From contig KN832886.1 in NCBI GenBank assembly GCA_000827325.1, positions 466,925 to 530,924 on the forward strand: 64,000 bases of DNA. Reading direction: 5' to 3'. Shown piece after piece: positions 1 to 10,103 of the stretch; position 1 is the stretch's first letter, and each line of letters opens with the position of its first letter. This DNA is from Oidiodendron maius Zn. Taxonomy: Eukaryota > Ascomycota > Leotiomycetes > Myxotrichaceae. The notes beneath the pieces are model-generated. The model did not search any database, was not told the origin of the DNA, and worked only from the letters and a program-made list of their open reading frames with translations. The translations under genes were made by a program, and so were the position numbers.

Positions 1-468
1 CTCGTTGGCCTTTTTAACAGGATCGCCAATGAGCACAACTGCGCGAATGGCATTGTAAGCAGCACTAGTCGTGTCATTGAAGTAATTCATCGTGATAGCT
101 GACGCTGTAGCTCCTTGTGAGTATCCAAGCAGAGCATATTTTTGACACGGACAAGACTTTAGACCAGCCTCTATATAGCTGCGGATATTCTCTGCACCTT
201 CAACCTCCGTCCCATTATCAGCAGCAGGGTACACCGTATCATACTCCACGCCTCCAGGGACATTAGTTAATGTCTGGTTGATCATGCCGGCCAGTGATGG
301 ACATGGGCCCTGAGCCTCAAAGGTGCCTCGAGTCGATATCAAGACGTAATTGTAGCACGAAGCCGCTCTATGCACCTTTTCAGTGCTTTGATGAGAGGGT
401 AAAGCTGCTGCAAAATAAGAAGCTGAGATCAGGAGCAGAAAGTGTTCGAAGTGAGTGAGTAGTTTCAT
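1..468 (-). CDS. Cutinase (CE5 family), 3' end outside window
   Basis: Secreted serine esterase that hydrolyses cutin or related plant polyester or acetyl esters. The reading frame starts at the ATG at 468 and runs uninterrupted for about 156 codons to the window edge. Seen: an N-terminal hydrophobic signal peptide (about residues 1-21, ending AAALP), a Cys before the first beta strand (SCYNYVLISTRGT, residues 37-49), and the nucleophile motif GYSQG near residue 120 followed by ATASAITMNYFND. Paired cysteines (SCPCQKY) precede it. The catalytic Asp (GDP, visible as VVLIGDPV) is inside the window, but the His and the C-terminus are outside. No intron is visible in this part. The gene diverges from the Zn2Cys6 regulator at 764. 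Acetylxylan esterase (same CE5 family) is the main alternative. Confidence 0.85.
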   Translation of the reverse strand, partial: MKLLTHFEHFLLLISASYFAAALPSHQSTEKVHRAASCYNYVLISTRGTFEAQGPCPSLAGMINQTLTNVPGGVEYDTVYPAADNGTEVEGAENIRSYIEAGLKSCPCQKYALLGYSQGATASAITMNYFNDTTSAAYNAIRAVVLIGDPVKKANE

Positions 469-763
469 GATGATTAGCGAATAACTGTATGAGAAGATGC
501 TTTTTGAAAAACTGGAAATAATTGTCGTAATCCTGATGTTAGAGTACATCAAGCCTCAGCTTAGGTAGGGGGAAAAGGTCAGCCGCTACCCCGCATTAGG
601 TGAACGCCAAGGGACGGTTCCGCTCGTATTTATAATTGCCTTGTTCCGTTAGTCTAAGGTTCTCTTTCTCCCGTACGCGACATCCAAGGACGGCTCAGCT
701 CGTATTTATAGTTGCCTTGTTCCGTTAGCCGGCAATTCTCTTTCTACTGCAAGTAGCTCTACC
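469..763. promoter_or_regulatory. Divergent promoter with a duplicated TATA-containing block
   Basis: This 295-bp spacer separates the cutinase from the regulator. It holds an imperfect direct repeat of about 60 bp: copy 1 at about 609-668 and copy 2 at about 687-746, offset 76 bp. Both contain GCTCGTATTTATA, then TTGCCTTGTTCCGTTAG, then TTCTCTTTCT. The second copy ends 17 bp before the regulator's ATG. Duplicating a TATA-like core plus a CT-rich tract could give two initiation regions (inference). Confidence 0.6.
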
Positions 764-2349
764 ATGTCCTCTGAGCTCGCAGTGCCAGCAGCTCGTCGTC
801 GCACCCCTCACAAGAACTCTGTTAATGGTTGCCGTACATGCAAGTAAGGCATAGTCGAGATTACTATTTGTGGAGGAGTTTTACAGGCGCAGCTGACGTA
901 CAATATAGGGATCGCCATATTAAATGCGACGAGACTAGGCCAGTGTGCCATCGCTGCTCAAAAAGCCGTCTCGAATGTGGAGGATTCACGGCACCAGTCA
1001 CGCATGGTCATCGAAAGTGTCGGAAGAAGTTTGCTATCGTGCTGCATCCACTATCAGGGCCACAAAAACCCTTTCTCATTGAACCTTCCGATCCAAGTGG
1101 GCAAGAGCATCTGAACTTTTTTTTTATTGAGACTGCTCCTTTGTTAAACTCAGTCCTACATCTCGATCTATGGAAGAACATTGCCGCCCGAGCTACTACC
1201 GCCGAATCGGCTCTTAGAGAGTCCATAATCGCACTTTCATGGCAGCATCAGATCTACGCCCAGTCCGTGTCAGGCATTGATGATTCAAGCACGATTCTCG
1301 CCGGCTCTCAAGCTTACCTTCGAGCTATTTCCGCTCTTCACTCCTCGCTATCAATTGCCGACTTTAATACGGAGCTCGCATTGCAGTCGTGTCTATTGCT
1401 TATCATTGTTGAGTCTCTCAGAAAGAATCAACCTGCACTTCTTGTTCACCTACGTGCCGGTCTTTCTATAATCAAAACCAATGCAATATCTGATAAAGTG
1501 CTTACCGCATTCTATGGGGTTGGCGTCAGCACTCTCCTCAATAACCATGATGTCTCAACATTTCACCTACTGGAGGAGACCATCTTAACTCGCACTCACG
1601 ACTTCCGTCCACATTTAAGCTTGAGAGATCTGTCCTGTAACGTAACAACCCTCATTGTCGAAGTATATCGATACTGCTCACAGGGAATCCTTGATGATGA
1701 TGCGCTATCTACTCTGGGCACCATTCAATCTAAAGAAAGCCTTCTTCGGCGAATAGCGGATCTCGAAGCATACAATAATGCTTCACAAGCTGGGACGGAT
1801 GAACAACAGAGGTTTAAGGTATTACTCATGGCAAGGTTGCTAATCGCGGGCGTTATGGTCAAATGTAGTGTGACGCGTTGCCAGACAAGTTACGATCTCT
1901 ACCATAATGAGTTCCTTCAAGCTGTTAGACTTTGTGCCGTCTATCTAGGTAACAAACGTCGGAATGACTTTTTTACAATAAATTCCGGAATTATTGCGAC
2001 ATTGAATCTTATCGCTATGCTATGCCGGGACAAGAGCATACGTTTAGAAACCCTAAAACTTTTGAGCCTTTGCCCCCGGCACGATGGTCCCTGGGATGCT
2101 CAAGCAACATACAACTTGGTCCATGCTGTTATTAGTTTTGAAGAAAACCGCGCTCCAGAGCTTGGAGACCAAATCACAATACCAGACGAGGCGAGGGTGT
2201 ATATTGTGCTCCCGGAGGCGTACAGTGAAACGCTCATGCCCCACAGCCTAAAAGTCTTATACAAGCCAGCTACCTGCACTGGATTCGCGATAGAGGAAAT
2301 TCTTGTCCGCAACTTAGTGGGAAATACCAACACGCTTTGCGATAGATAG
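764..2349 (+). CDS. Zn2Cys6 fungal transcription factor
   Basis: Nuclear DNA-binding regulator of about 506 aa. Exons 764-843 and 909-2349; the 65-nt intron (GTAAGG...ATAG) splits the zinc cluster at the usual place, between the second and third cysteines. After splicing the cluster is perfect: Cys23, 26, 33, 40, 43 and 50 (C-x2-C-x6-C-x6-C-x2-C-x6-C), with a basic RHIKC core. The rest resembles the helical 'fungal specific transcription factor' region, with many LL/IA helices and no other motif. The ATG at 764 was chosen because it begins the frame that supplies the first two cysteines. The neighbouring divergent cutinase is a plausible target, but that is inference only. Confidence 0.85.
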
Positions 2350-2645
2350 ACTATGATTGGATAAGAAGGTATCATAAGCCAACCAATGATGTGACACAGG
2401 TCCTGATGGTGGTTCTCTACACATCCAATCAGTAGGCCTTGGGATAAATTCTATTATGGTACGAGGAAACCTTGGTATTATTCGACAAAATTCTTGGTTT
2501 GGCTCAAGGCCGCTCAGGGCCTCCGACGATATCCTTAATGCTTGAACTGCAATCAAGAGCAGGTGTCACTATCTAACTTGAGGAAGCGAGCTAGAAATGC
2601 TTACGGACTTGTGGCTGAAGTTGTTGAGTGCAAATAATATTGTCT
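2350..2645. other. Intergenic, 3' flank
   Basis: No convincing gene. Short reading frames here lack homology-like features and codon structure. Confidence 0.4.
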
Positions 2646-2649
2646 CTCC

Positions 2650-3520
2650 ACAGGTGGCTTCAAAGATGTGATAACTTCGACCCAACTGTGGATTCATGAT
2701 CCGGAAATCGATGCGACATTAGAATTCTGTTTGGGCCAATCCGGATTATATGTCGACATCGAGAAACTGAGCCTGTGGGTGGAATGATACCAGCGACAAG
2801 GACAGGAACTATGCCCAAGTTGGGGACAGGGAAGGTAACCCTAACTCTAAGAGACTGCAGCATCGACAGGCAGACTATCATGGACGAGAGCAATTCGGAT
2901 ACATCAACAGCACCCTGTGGCGTGAAGCCAAGGATCATGGTATTGGCGAAATAGTCGAAGAGGAGGTCTTTGGTGCGGCAGCTGATTCTGCCGGATCGAC
3001 TGCTGTTTCCCCCCCTGCCTCCCTCTCGAGTGGAATTCTGGGCACTAAGGAGAGCCTTCTGGAGTATCATCCATCCGCCACGGACGCCACACGACTCTGG
3101 AAGATATATGCGAAGAACGTGGAACCTCTCTACAAATTTCTATAGACCCCATCAGCACAGAATCTCGTCGCAACAAGATGCCAATAGGGTCAAATACATG
3201 CAGTCCCTCGATCCATCGTGGACGCCTAACAACACGGTACTTCTAGCTGATATACAAGGCTTCGCGCCTCTAACTCAGATGTTGATACCAACGCCATTCA
3301 TTACAGGCATGGCTTTTAATGCATAGTGCGCTAAGAGGGGCACGGATGCCAATACTGCGCTTTCAGCTTTTGGTCCTGCGGACTGGAGTTTTGGTGGCAG
3401 GGTTAGAAACATGCCGTCATCATAAACAGCAGCGGAATATTTCTACTACAGTATATGGATGGTCTCATCACTCTGCAGCAAAAATCTCAGTGCCCACCGC
3501 TGCGTAGAGTCTTACAGGAA
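2650..3520 (+). pseudogene. Decayed fungal regulator (Fungal_trans-type middle domain)
   Basis: Relic of a Zn2Cys6-type regulator, without its DNA-binding end. In one frame around 2885-3150 it reads REQFGYINSTLWRE, then, after a low-complexity linker, LEYHPSATDATRLWKIYAKN followed by VEPLYKFL. The last part resembles the start of the fungal transcription-factor middle homology region (LW-x-IY-x-xNV-x-P). Stops and frame changes follow: the same segment reads on as FYRPHQHRISSQQDANR in another frame, and TAG/TAA codons interrupt the rest. No zinc cluster was found upstream. The identification rests on a short motif, so it is tentative. Confidence 0.4.
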
Positions 3521-3779
3521 AGGCAATAGTCAATAGGAGATATAAGCTTACTTTACTCAATGATGTCGGATTCTATATCACCGGAAGAAGGATAAAATAA
3601 GCCGTATAAAATATATAGCAAAAGTCAGGTGTCTGTACCAACTCCACTATATGGCGGCAGCAATAAAATTATATGAAGAATTCGCTATGCGCCAGAAACA
3701 GTAGATCGTAGGTATGATATCGCTCTTGGTCATTAGTATACTGTAGATATCCACAATATCTTGCGTCTAACCAAATATA
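3521..3779. other. TA-rich intergenic
   Basis: TA-rich DNA with no coding signal. Confidence 0.4.
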
Positions 3780-4564
3780 CTATAGTACACGAGGGAAACC
3801 AAAAGATGTCCTAAGTTCTCTTGAAATTCTTTCCCATGTTGCTGTATCATGATTAGTAAATTCTTTCTCATCCCAATAATTAGGCCCCTTGGGGACTGTG
3901 AACTCTTCCTTCCAAGATTCCCTCCACTTAGACTCCGGGGGATATGGTGATCTATCGAATTGTAGACGTCTCTCATAATCGAGAGGTTTGTATGTACCGG
4001 TAAGGGTATCGTTATACTTCATTGCGGGCAGGGGGAATCTGCCTTGCTCTATTCTAACGGTAAATGATCTAGGGGTATCAAAGGCATCATCTGTAAGACA
4101 GCCACCATTTAATAGCGGATGGCCTAGTGGGCCTTTTAGTGATACCCCAGGAGGGGGGCGATTCCGAAGAATGATTTCGAGATGAAGCTGGCCGAGAAGA
4201 CGTGAGCTTTGTGGCTCTTGCGGTGTTTGTGTTTGGTGAGGGTCTTCAGATTCGAATTGTTTGATAGTGGCCCCTGTACACTTCCACTCGAAGTGGGCAA
4301 AAACAGAAATGTGAAATCCACCACCAGCAGATAACTTGACCTAAGAGTTAGTATATATTTTATTGATAATATAATAGAAGGGATACAAACCAAGCCTATA
4401 TAGTCCTTATGAAAAACAATCCAGACATGCTCTAGGTCAACGGACTATTTTCCGTCCCCTTCATGAAGAATTGAGCAAAGCGCTTCCTGGTCTAATAGCG
4501 TGTTCGAAAGCGTTTCTTTGGCTGATAGTATAATCGAAGGCGCTTCTTTGTTGCTGATGTCCAT
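3780..4564 (-). pseudogene. Uncharacterised protein gene with internal stop
   Basis: I do not recognise the family. The ATG at 4564 opens a frame reading through 4391, then a 50-nt intron (4341-4390, GTTTGT...CTTAG), then 3780-4340. The splice joins VWIVFHKDYIGL to VKLSAGGGFHISVFAHFEWK in phase, so the model is coherent over about 245 codons. A single TAG lies in exon 1 (near 4448, after HEGDGK), so the gene is broken or starts later. Exon 1 begins with three 10-residue repeats (KEAPSIILSA, KETLSNTLLD, QEALCSILHE) from a 30-bp tandem repeat at 4480-4569. The C-terminal part is rich in aromatic and charged residues (PLDYERRLQFDRSPYPPESK; FTVPKGPNYWDEKEF). No signal peptide or membrane segment is seen. 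Confidence 0.45.
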
Positions 4565-5799
4565 ATTGATGTAGGTGTGTTTGTAATCTAAGCCGGATGG
4601 AAGGCTCAGGGAGTGACAGGCGTAACTAGGCGAAGAGCGTGAATATATTGGAAGCTTATTGGTAGTGAATACTAACTTTAGCTAACTCGGAATAGAGTGG
4701 GATGTAGCACAGGAAGAGTGGAGACGGGACGAACTGCGTGGACTTTCCCCTTGCGGGTAAGCAAAGGTTATAAGTGTGACGGCCCTGGAGCAGATATCAC
4801 GACCCAACGCAAAGCCCACAGGTAAAGAGCTGTATTTCACTCGAATACTAAAGTAAGGAGCAACTAGCTAGGTGCGCAGAGGTTTAATATAAGTGCGCAC
4901 ACAGACCTCCAGCTAGGTGACGCACGTGCCATCACTTTGCCCCCCTTAAAAAGAGCTGGTCTCCAGCATCTAGCATTACATTTCACCCCCTTACAGCTTC
5001 TCGAGGTCCGAATCCCATTGTGCATCATCATTGATATCTCGAATCACCCGTCTGCCGGTTTGTCGTTTTGCTGGCTTAGTACCGATCGCGTTAATTTCAA
5101 TGGCACTAAGGTCCATGGGATCATTGTGTTGCTAGGACTTGTGGCGTGCGAGGGTAGGGATGATTCTAGAATGGTTACTAGAATCAGAGACAGGGGAGAA
5201 CGATACGCTTAATCCAGGGCCCGCAAGTTGTTGAACGATCCGGACAAAATCAGGGTATTTGGCCACAGATCTATTGCCACATTGCATTAAGGCGGGGGAC
5301 TCTCTGACCGCTTGAGCACCTCAAAATTAAGGACTAGACACTAGGCTCTTTGGACGGCTATAATCGACGTATATGATTCGCTATCACTTAAACGCTCTTC
5401 TCTGCTCGACAACACGAAGTTCTTCCCATTGCCCTTCCTAGACTCTTATGTTCTGTATGACCGACATTACCCCGTCCTCTACTTAGTATTTCCATAATGG
5501 CCATTTCATTTTTCAAAACAAAATAAAATACCTTCAATATATTAGGACGAGAAATTTAAAGCCCCTGGAGCCACGTAGAGCGATAATACTAGTTCTAAAA
5601 CAATAGGCAGATCGTATCAAGATCTTTGTCCTATCCGCACAAGGCTTCTGTTCCGGACGCTGTGGATCGTGATTCTATCTCAAGCCTTCTCAAATATATA
5701 CATGTGGGGAACACTAAAAAACTTTCAGACTGATATTACAATCTTTTGTAGATATATCCACTACAAAGTCGTGGCTACACGAACATACAGTGGCAATAT
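4565..5799. other. Intergenic, 1.2 kb
   Basis: No supportable gene. Short frames on both strands (for example 4937-5212) start from weak codons and look like chance. Confidence 0.4.
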
Positions 5800-6445
5800 T
5801 TAACCCGGCACCTGCATCATCTGTAGTTAGATACAGTAATGTCGTTTCCTCATCGGGAGTTCTTAACGATATATATCACCATACCAAGGTCATCCATCAG
5901 AGGCCAATAATAAACTTTGGGAGGATCTGTATAGCTGTGAGCCTCGTCTAGATTCACCGAAAAATTTAATTTAGCACCGATGCAAGATTCTAGTCGGCAT
6001 CACTAGAATACCCGTGAAGAAAGCAGCTTAATTGATCAACAGGACTGTTCCAATATCAGACGATCCGGGCTACTATGCAGTGGCGCTAGATGTCTTTCAG
6101 CAATTGCATTGCCTGGTAAGTTAGGCATCTTGCTGACGCTTGATTAATGATGTATTGCTTACCCTGTCTTTTGCAGAACATGATTGGAAAGTGTATTTGG
6201 TCCGACGAGAAGATGCCCGCTGAAGGCGAAATGGGTCCGACTTGCATGGATCACTGTATCGACTGGATCAGACAAAGTCTCATGTGTTTGAGCGACATTA
6301 AACCGCTCCCATATGCCTTGTATACTCATTACCAAATGGCCCTTCCGGCAACAGGAGTGATTCGTAGGTGCCGTGAATTTGAGGCGCTGCGGGGATGGGC
6401 TCGGAGCGTTAGTCTTTTATTTTTAACATTTCAATTCATGTAGAT
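5800..6445 (+). pseudogene. UstYa-like (DUF3328) protein, decayed
   Basis: UstYa-family proteins are copper-type oxidases or cyclases in fungal RiPP and other secondary-metabolite pathways, usually with an N-terminal membrane anchor and two HxxHC motifs. Seen: a degenerate frame from about 5803 (APASSVVRYSNVVSSSGVL), then in another frame YQGHPSEANNKLWEDLY (about 5883-5930), then GITRIPVKKAA, a TAA stop, LINRTVPISDDPGYYAVALD and VFQQLHCL. A 61-nt intron (GTAAGT...TTGCAG, about 6116-6176) follows. The next exon reads NMIGKCIW, TCMDHCIDWIRQSLMC, then YALYTHYQMALPATGV and EALRGWAR. Both HxxHC motifs have lost their first His (QQLHC and CMDHC). Frameshift, stop and motif loss all indicate a dead gene. 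Confidence 0.8.
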
Positions 6446-7027
6446 GATCCTCTTGGCAACATTGTGATATAGGTGTCGGATTTATCCTAGAGAGCCGAGT
6501 TGTGAAGAATCCAATGGAGATCCAAACATCGAGACGGGACATGGTGCCTGTGTATGAATTTCATGCGTAATTAAGTATCTACTATATAAAATATGGGCAT
6601 CGGGCTGCATTCAGAGTTCTATAATTATCTCTAGATTCGTTGGAAGTACGCTAAGGTTGTCAAATAATCAAAGATCGTTGATAAAAGTGGCTCTACCCCA
6701 TCCCCCACACACCCTTCGTCCGATCTAGGGATTCTCGTTTCCTGGCCTTCCACTAGCTCCTAGTATTGCCACAGTATGTAGAGTCATCCCAGGAAAATTA
6801 TCCGATTCGATGCATTAAGCACCTACCTATCTTAGATAGCGGGGACACTATATTTTGCGGCGAAGCTGTTATCGAGGATTGTTGCCTCTAATCTTCCCCC
6901 ATCAAAGAGGGAGAAATCTTCCCTGGATATTGGAACACTTCAACTCTATTTTGTATCTACTTCTTTGTTGCGCTTGTAGGGTATGCCCGGCTGAGGACAA
7001 ATTCTCGAGTCTGGAGCACCCAACGCC
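6446..7027. other. Intergenic
   Basis: Sequence between the UstYa relic and the next gene. No coding signal that I can support. Confidence 0.4.
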
Positions 7028-7717
7028 ATGTTCTTTACAAGGGAGAAGCCGTATAGTCTATTGATGGAAGGAGAGGGGCCGGACGTAGAACAAAAACCAG
7101 GCCATACCTTCCTGCAGAGCTGCAAACGTCCTATTATAATCGCAATCTTGCTCGGATGGGTGTTATTGACCGCCTACTTGGCAGTATGGACCTTTATCAT
7201 TCCTACACATAGCCAATCGCGCATCTCATCGTGCGGGAACACGTCGACCTCTGCCCGCCAGCAAGGATGTTCTTTCGACATGATCTCATTTTCCTGGCAA
7301 GCTCCTGAATGCTATAATGAAGCTTTGGTCTCTGAATTCATGGCCTGGAACAACTGGACATTCTATACGGAGATGCGCGGGAATGTGACTGTGCCAAGAG
7401 AAGTAGCAATCCAAGGCGAACAGGGTCTGTGGGTATCTTGGGAATACCATCTGGTACACTGCACGTTTGTGTGGAGGCAGATGCAAATTGGTTATGAGCG
7501 CGGTTGGATCGACTCACATGTGCGATCCTACCCTCATACCTTACACTGTCAGAAAATGCTATTCCTGGAGGGATTAGAACCAGATGACTACATGATTTAT
7601 GCTGTCGTGCAGTTTCCAGCTTGTGAGAAATTTGGTCCTGAAAAGAATTGGGAGGACCTATCTCCAGAGCTCAGGCGCATGGGCCACCATTCTGGGCATC
7701 AACATATGACGAATTGA
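7028..7717 (+). CDS. Single-pass membrane protein with two HxxHC motifs
   Basis: Fungal membrane protein of 229 aa, uninterrupted. Seen: a short cytosolic N-terminus, one transmembrane helix at about residues 33-58, then an extracytosolic domain with Cys70 and Cys81, a PPEC-type Cys95, and two HxxHC motifs: HLVHC (141-145) and HTLHC (170-174), spaced 29 residues apart and joined by FVWRQMQIGYERGWIDSH. This layout (anchor plus paired HxxHC) resembles UstYa/DUF3328 proteins, although the surrounding sequence belongs to a separate, widespread fungal hypothetical family. It lies about 0.6 kb downstream of the UstYa-like pseudogene on the same strand. Enzymatic activity is inference. The ATG at 7028 gives a normal N-terminus. 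Confidence 0.75.
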   Translation: MFFTREKPYSLLMEGEGPDVEQKPGHTFLQSCKRPIIIAILLGWVLLTAYLAVWTFIIPTHSQSRISSCGNTSTSARQQGCSFDMISFSWQAPECYNEALVSEFMAWNNWTFYTEMRGNVTVPREVAIQGEQGLWVSWEYHLVHCTFVWRQMQIGYERGWIDSHVRSYPHTLHCQKMLFLEGLEPDDYMIYAVVQFPACEKFGPEKNWEDLSPELRRMGHHSGHQHMTN

Positions 7718-8774
7718 GGACAAAAATGAAGGCAGATAGAATAAGAACCCTCTTAGCAAAGATTCTTGACAGGTTGAGAGGCCTGTGTTCTCACGGCTCT
7801 GTTCTGAACAAGGTTTATTAAGGATTCTCGAGGAGGATATCGGGGTTTACTAATGAGGTGTAGAGAAGTTTAATATGACTTTATAAAGAGTCATTGGAAT
7901 GATTTATATAGCAGGTGGAATAGGTCTATAAAAGATAAGTGGAAGTACAAGTCAAATATAGTGCTAAGCATATACTTTCTACTACATATTATATAAATCT
8001 AATCCCCTACGCTAATCAGTAAGAGAATGGAATACATCCACGGAAAACGGTGAATAAAAACGACCGAACGTTATTAACCAATATCTTCTCTCTTATAGGT
8101 AGGATATTCCGACACCTAGTACTGGAATATCCTCATCGTCAACTTCAACCCCCATCTCTACTTATAATATTGTATAGTCTTGCGAGAGACAAAGTCCTGG
8201 GCTTTTCTATCTACGCATTGACTCCATTATACCCTCAGTCTATCATGCCCAAAGGCCAGCCATAAAGCGCTCTTTCGCTCGTTATACTCGCTTCCGCACT
8301 GTGAGCATTCCGCCTCTGATTGATAGATCACGGCTCTGTGACTGCCTCGGCATGCCGGGCCTAAGAGTGCTGCTGTGAAGGAGTATAGTGACGTATAGCA
8401 ATCACAGGTGGGCGATTGTCATACTGGAGGGTGAATCTCAGAAGGCGTGTGGCGTGGCATTTGTAGAGATGCTGGACCTCTAGCCGATCTACGGAGCCAA
8501 GACCCTACTTCTTTCACAAACGAAGACCTAAGGAGAGGTATTGATCGGTGCTTTAGGCTCTATTTTTAATATCTGTCTTAATTTTTTAAAAGTTCTAAGT
8601 ACAAAATTCTATAACCAGATTTCCCGGACGATCGTGATGTCACTCCTTTTCATCCAACAGACTCCTGATATATATAACTACAAGTGATCAGTGATCAGAA
8701 ACTGGACATCTGCCCTTTTTAAATAGAATTTACAACTTTACTTATATATTTAAACTAGTAATATATCCTTTATT
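7718..8774. other. Intergenic, 1.05 kb
   Basis: AT-rich with no gene I can support. The stretch at 8260-8530 is more GC-rich and may be an old repeat fragment, but I could not assign it. Confidence 0.4.
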
Positions 8775-9379
8775 GACTAGGGCTTCAAGCACATATGTCA
8801 CGATGTCTCAGAAGCAGTGGCAATATACGCAATAGCATACGACTGTATAGTCGTAATGGCTTACGCATGTTGCCACATAAGCAGGCTTATAATAAGCGTT
8901 GCGCTCTGTAGTCTAAACCCCTAAGTTGTCTCTGCATCACTCAATAGTCAATATAACTGAGTTTCACCTTGATTCCGAACTACGACCTGTGCATCACCGA
9001 ACCTCTGATCAAGATCCTTTATAAGAATTACATATATTCATTATAGTCTATTTTAGTCTATAGGGTTTACTATATATTGCTAAAATACTTCTAAGATTAC
9101 TTTATAGGTATAACCCTTAATATTAAGACTATAATAATATCTTGATCAGAGGTTCGGTATTGCACAGGTTGTAGTTAGGAATCAAGGTGAAACTCAGTTA
9201 TATTGATTATTGAGTGATGCAGAGACAACTAAGGGGATTAGACTACAGAACACAACGCTTATTATATACCTGCTTAGGTAGCAACATGCGTAAGCCTTTA
9301 CGACTATACAGTCGTATGCCATTGTGTATGTTGCCACTAATTCTGAGATATCGTGATATGTATGCTTGAAGCCCTAGCC
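8775..9379. mobile_element. Foldback/MITE-like element with arms of about 240 bp
   Basis: Two long inverted arms, left 8775-9016 and right 9138-9379, flank an AT-rich loop of about 120 bp. Read outward to inward, both arms begin CTAGGGCTTCAAGC, share GCATACGACTGTATAGTCGT, GTTGTCTCTGCATCACTCAA and ATATAACTGAGTTTCACCTT, and end ACCGAACCTCTGATCAAGAT. They differ by scattered substitutions, many of them transitions. There is no coding capacity, so the element would be non-autonomous. An (ATT)n run directly follows the right arm, and a clear target-site duplication is not visible. One related arm recurs at 53101-53432. Confidence 0.8.
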
Positions 9380-9381
9380 AA

Positions 9382-9403
9382 TTATTATTATTATTATTAT
9401 TAT
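9382..9403. repeat. (ATT)n microsatellite
   Basis: About seven uninterrupted ATT units immediately beside the foldback element. Confidence 0.8.
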
Positions 9404-9804
9404 CCTCCGCAATGGCTTAGTGCCGCAGTACTTCTACACAATAATGTCCTATATACAAAGGCTAACGCAACCTCTCGGAAGAATCCTTACTGATATATAT
9501 ACCCCCTTGTAATACAGGCAATAATCGGGAGGCCTAGGTAAACTCGTCCAGTAGCAACTCTAGACCAAACTTCCTCCTTCTCTATAGGATCAGACCACTA
9601 TCCCTGCCCCTGGTGTCCAGCCCTGTCTCTTACTCAGTTCTGTTCTTAGATGGCTATCGGGGGGGGCTAGTCGCTTCGCTACTTGATTGGTCGCGGTTGT
9701 AAGGCCCTATCACCCTAGTCTCAAGCTCTTTTGGTTGTGTATCAATAATTTAGTCTTTATCGTTTCTAGAGGCTTACCTCTCTAGAAAAGTAGGGTTTTA
9801 TCTA

Positions 9805-9917
9805 GGTTCTCGGTTAGGCAACTGCTGCTGTGGTATCCGGGAGCAGAAGCCGGGGCCAAGGTTCTCGGTTAGGCAAAAACCGCTGCTGTAATAACCGGGA
9901 GCAGAATCCGGGTTCAA
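9805..9917. repeat. Tandem repeat, 55-bp period, two copies
   Basis: Two units beginning GGTTCTCGGTTAGGCAA at 9805 and 9860. Each continues with a GCTGCTGT segment, CCGGGAGCAGAA and TCCGGG or GCCGGGG. They lie just below the tRNA-like sequence and may be the body of a SINE-like unit. Confidence 0.7.
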
Positions 9918-9983
9918 GCTAGGCCTAGGGGGAGCAGTCCTAGGTGAACTAGCTAGTTATCTTCTGGGAGGCAACAGAAGAGG

Positions 9984-10103
9984 TGCCTAGAGCTGGATTC
10001 GAACCAACATCCCTTATGTACCACATCCGAGCGAGCGGGACGAGACTCGTTAGTCGCGACGACTTTTGGGACACGAGGCGCACGACCGCTGCGCCATCCA
10101 GGC
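9984..10103 (-). other. tRNA-like sequence, possible SINE head
   Basis: On the minus strand this reads GCCTGGA at the 5' end and TCTAGGC plus a discriminator A at the 3' end, a full 7-bp acceptor stem with one G-U pair. The D-arm GCGC/GCGC encloses an A-box-like TGGCGCAGCGG, and the T-arm carries a perfect B-box GGTTCGAATCC. The middle is about 120 nt minus the usual 73, and I could not fold a normal anticodon arm. It is therefore either a tRNA gene with a large intron or long variable arm, or a tRNA-derived SINE head whose body extends to lower coordinates through the 55-bp tandem repeat. The amino acid is not assignable. Confidence 0.55.

Noticed and set aside
4937-5212. Plus-strand frame of 91 codons
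   Set aside because: Begins at a non-ATG codon, has no motif or splice context, and sits in an otherwise non-coding stretch.
9984-10103. Functional tRNA gene
   Set aside because: Acceptor and T arms are perfect, but I could not place a valid anticodon arm, so I report it as tRNA-like only.
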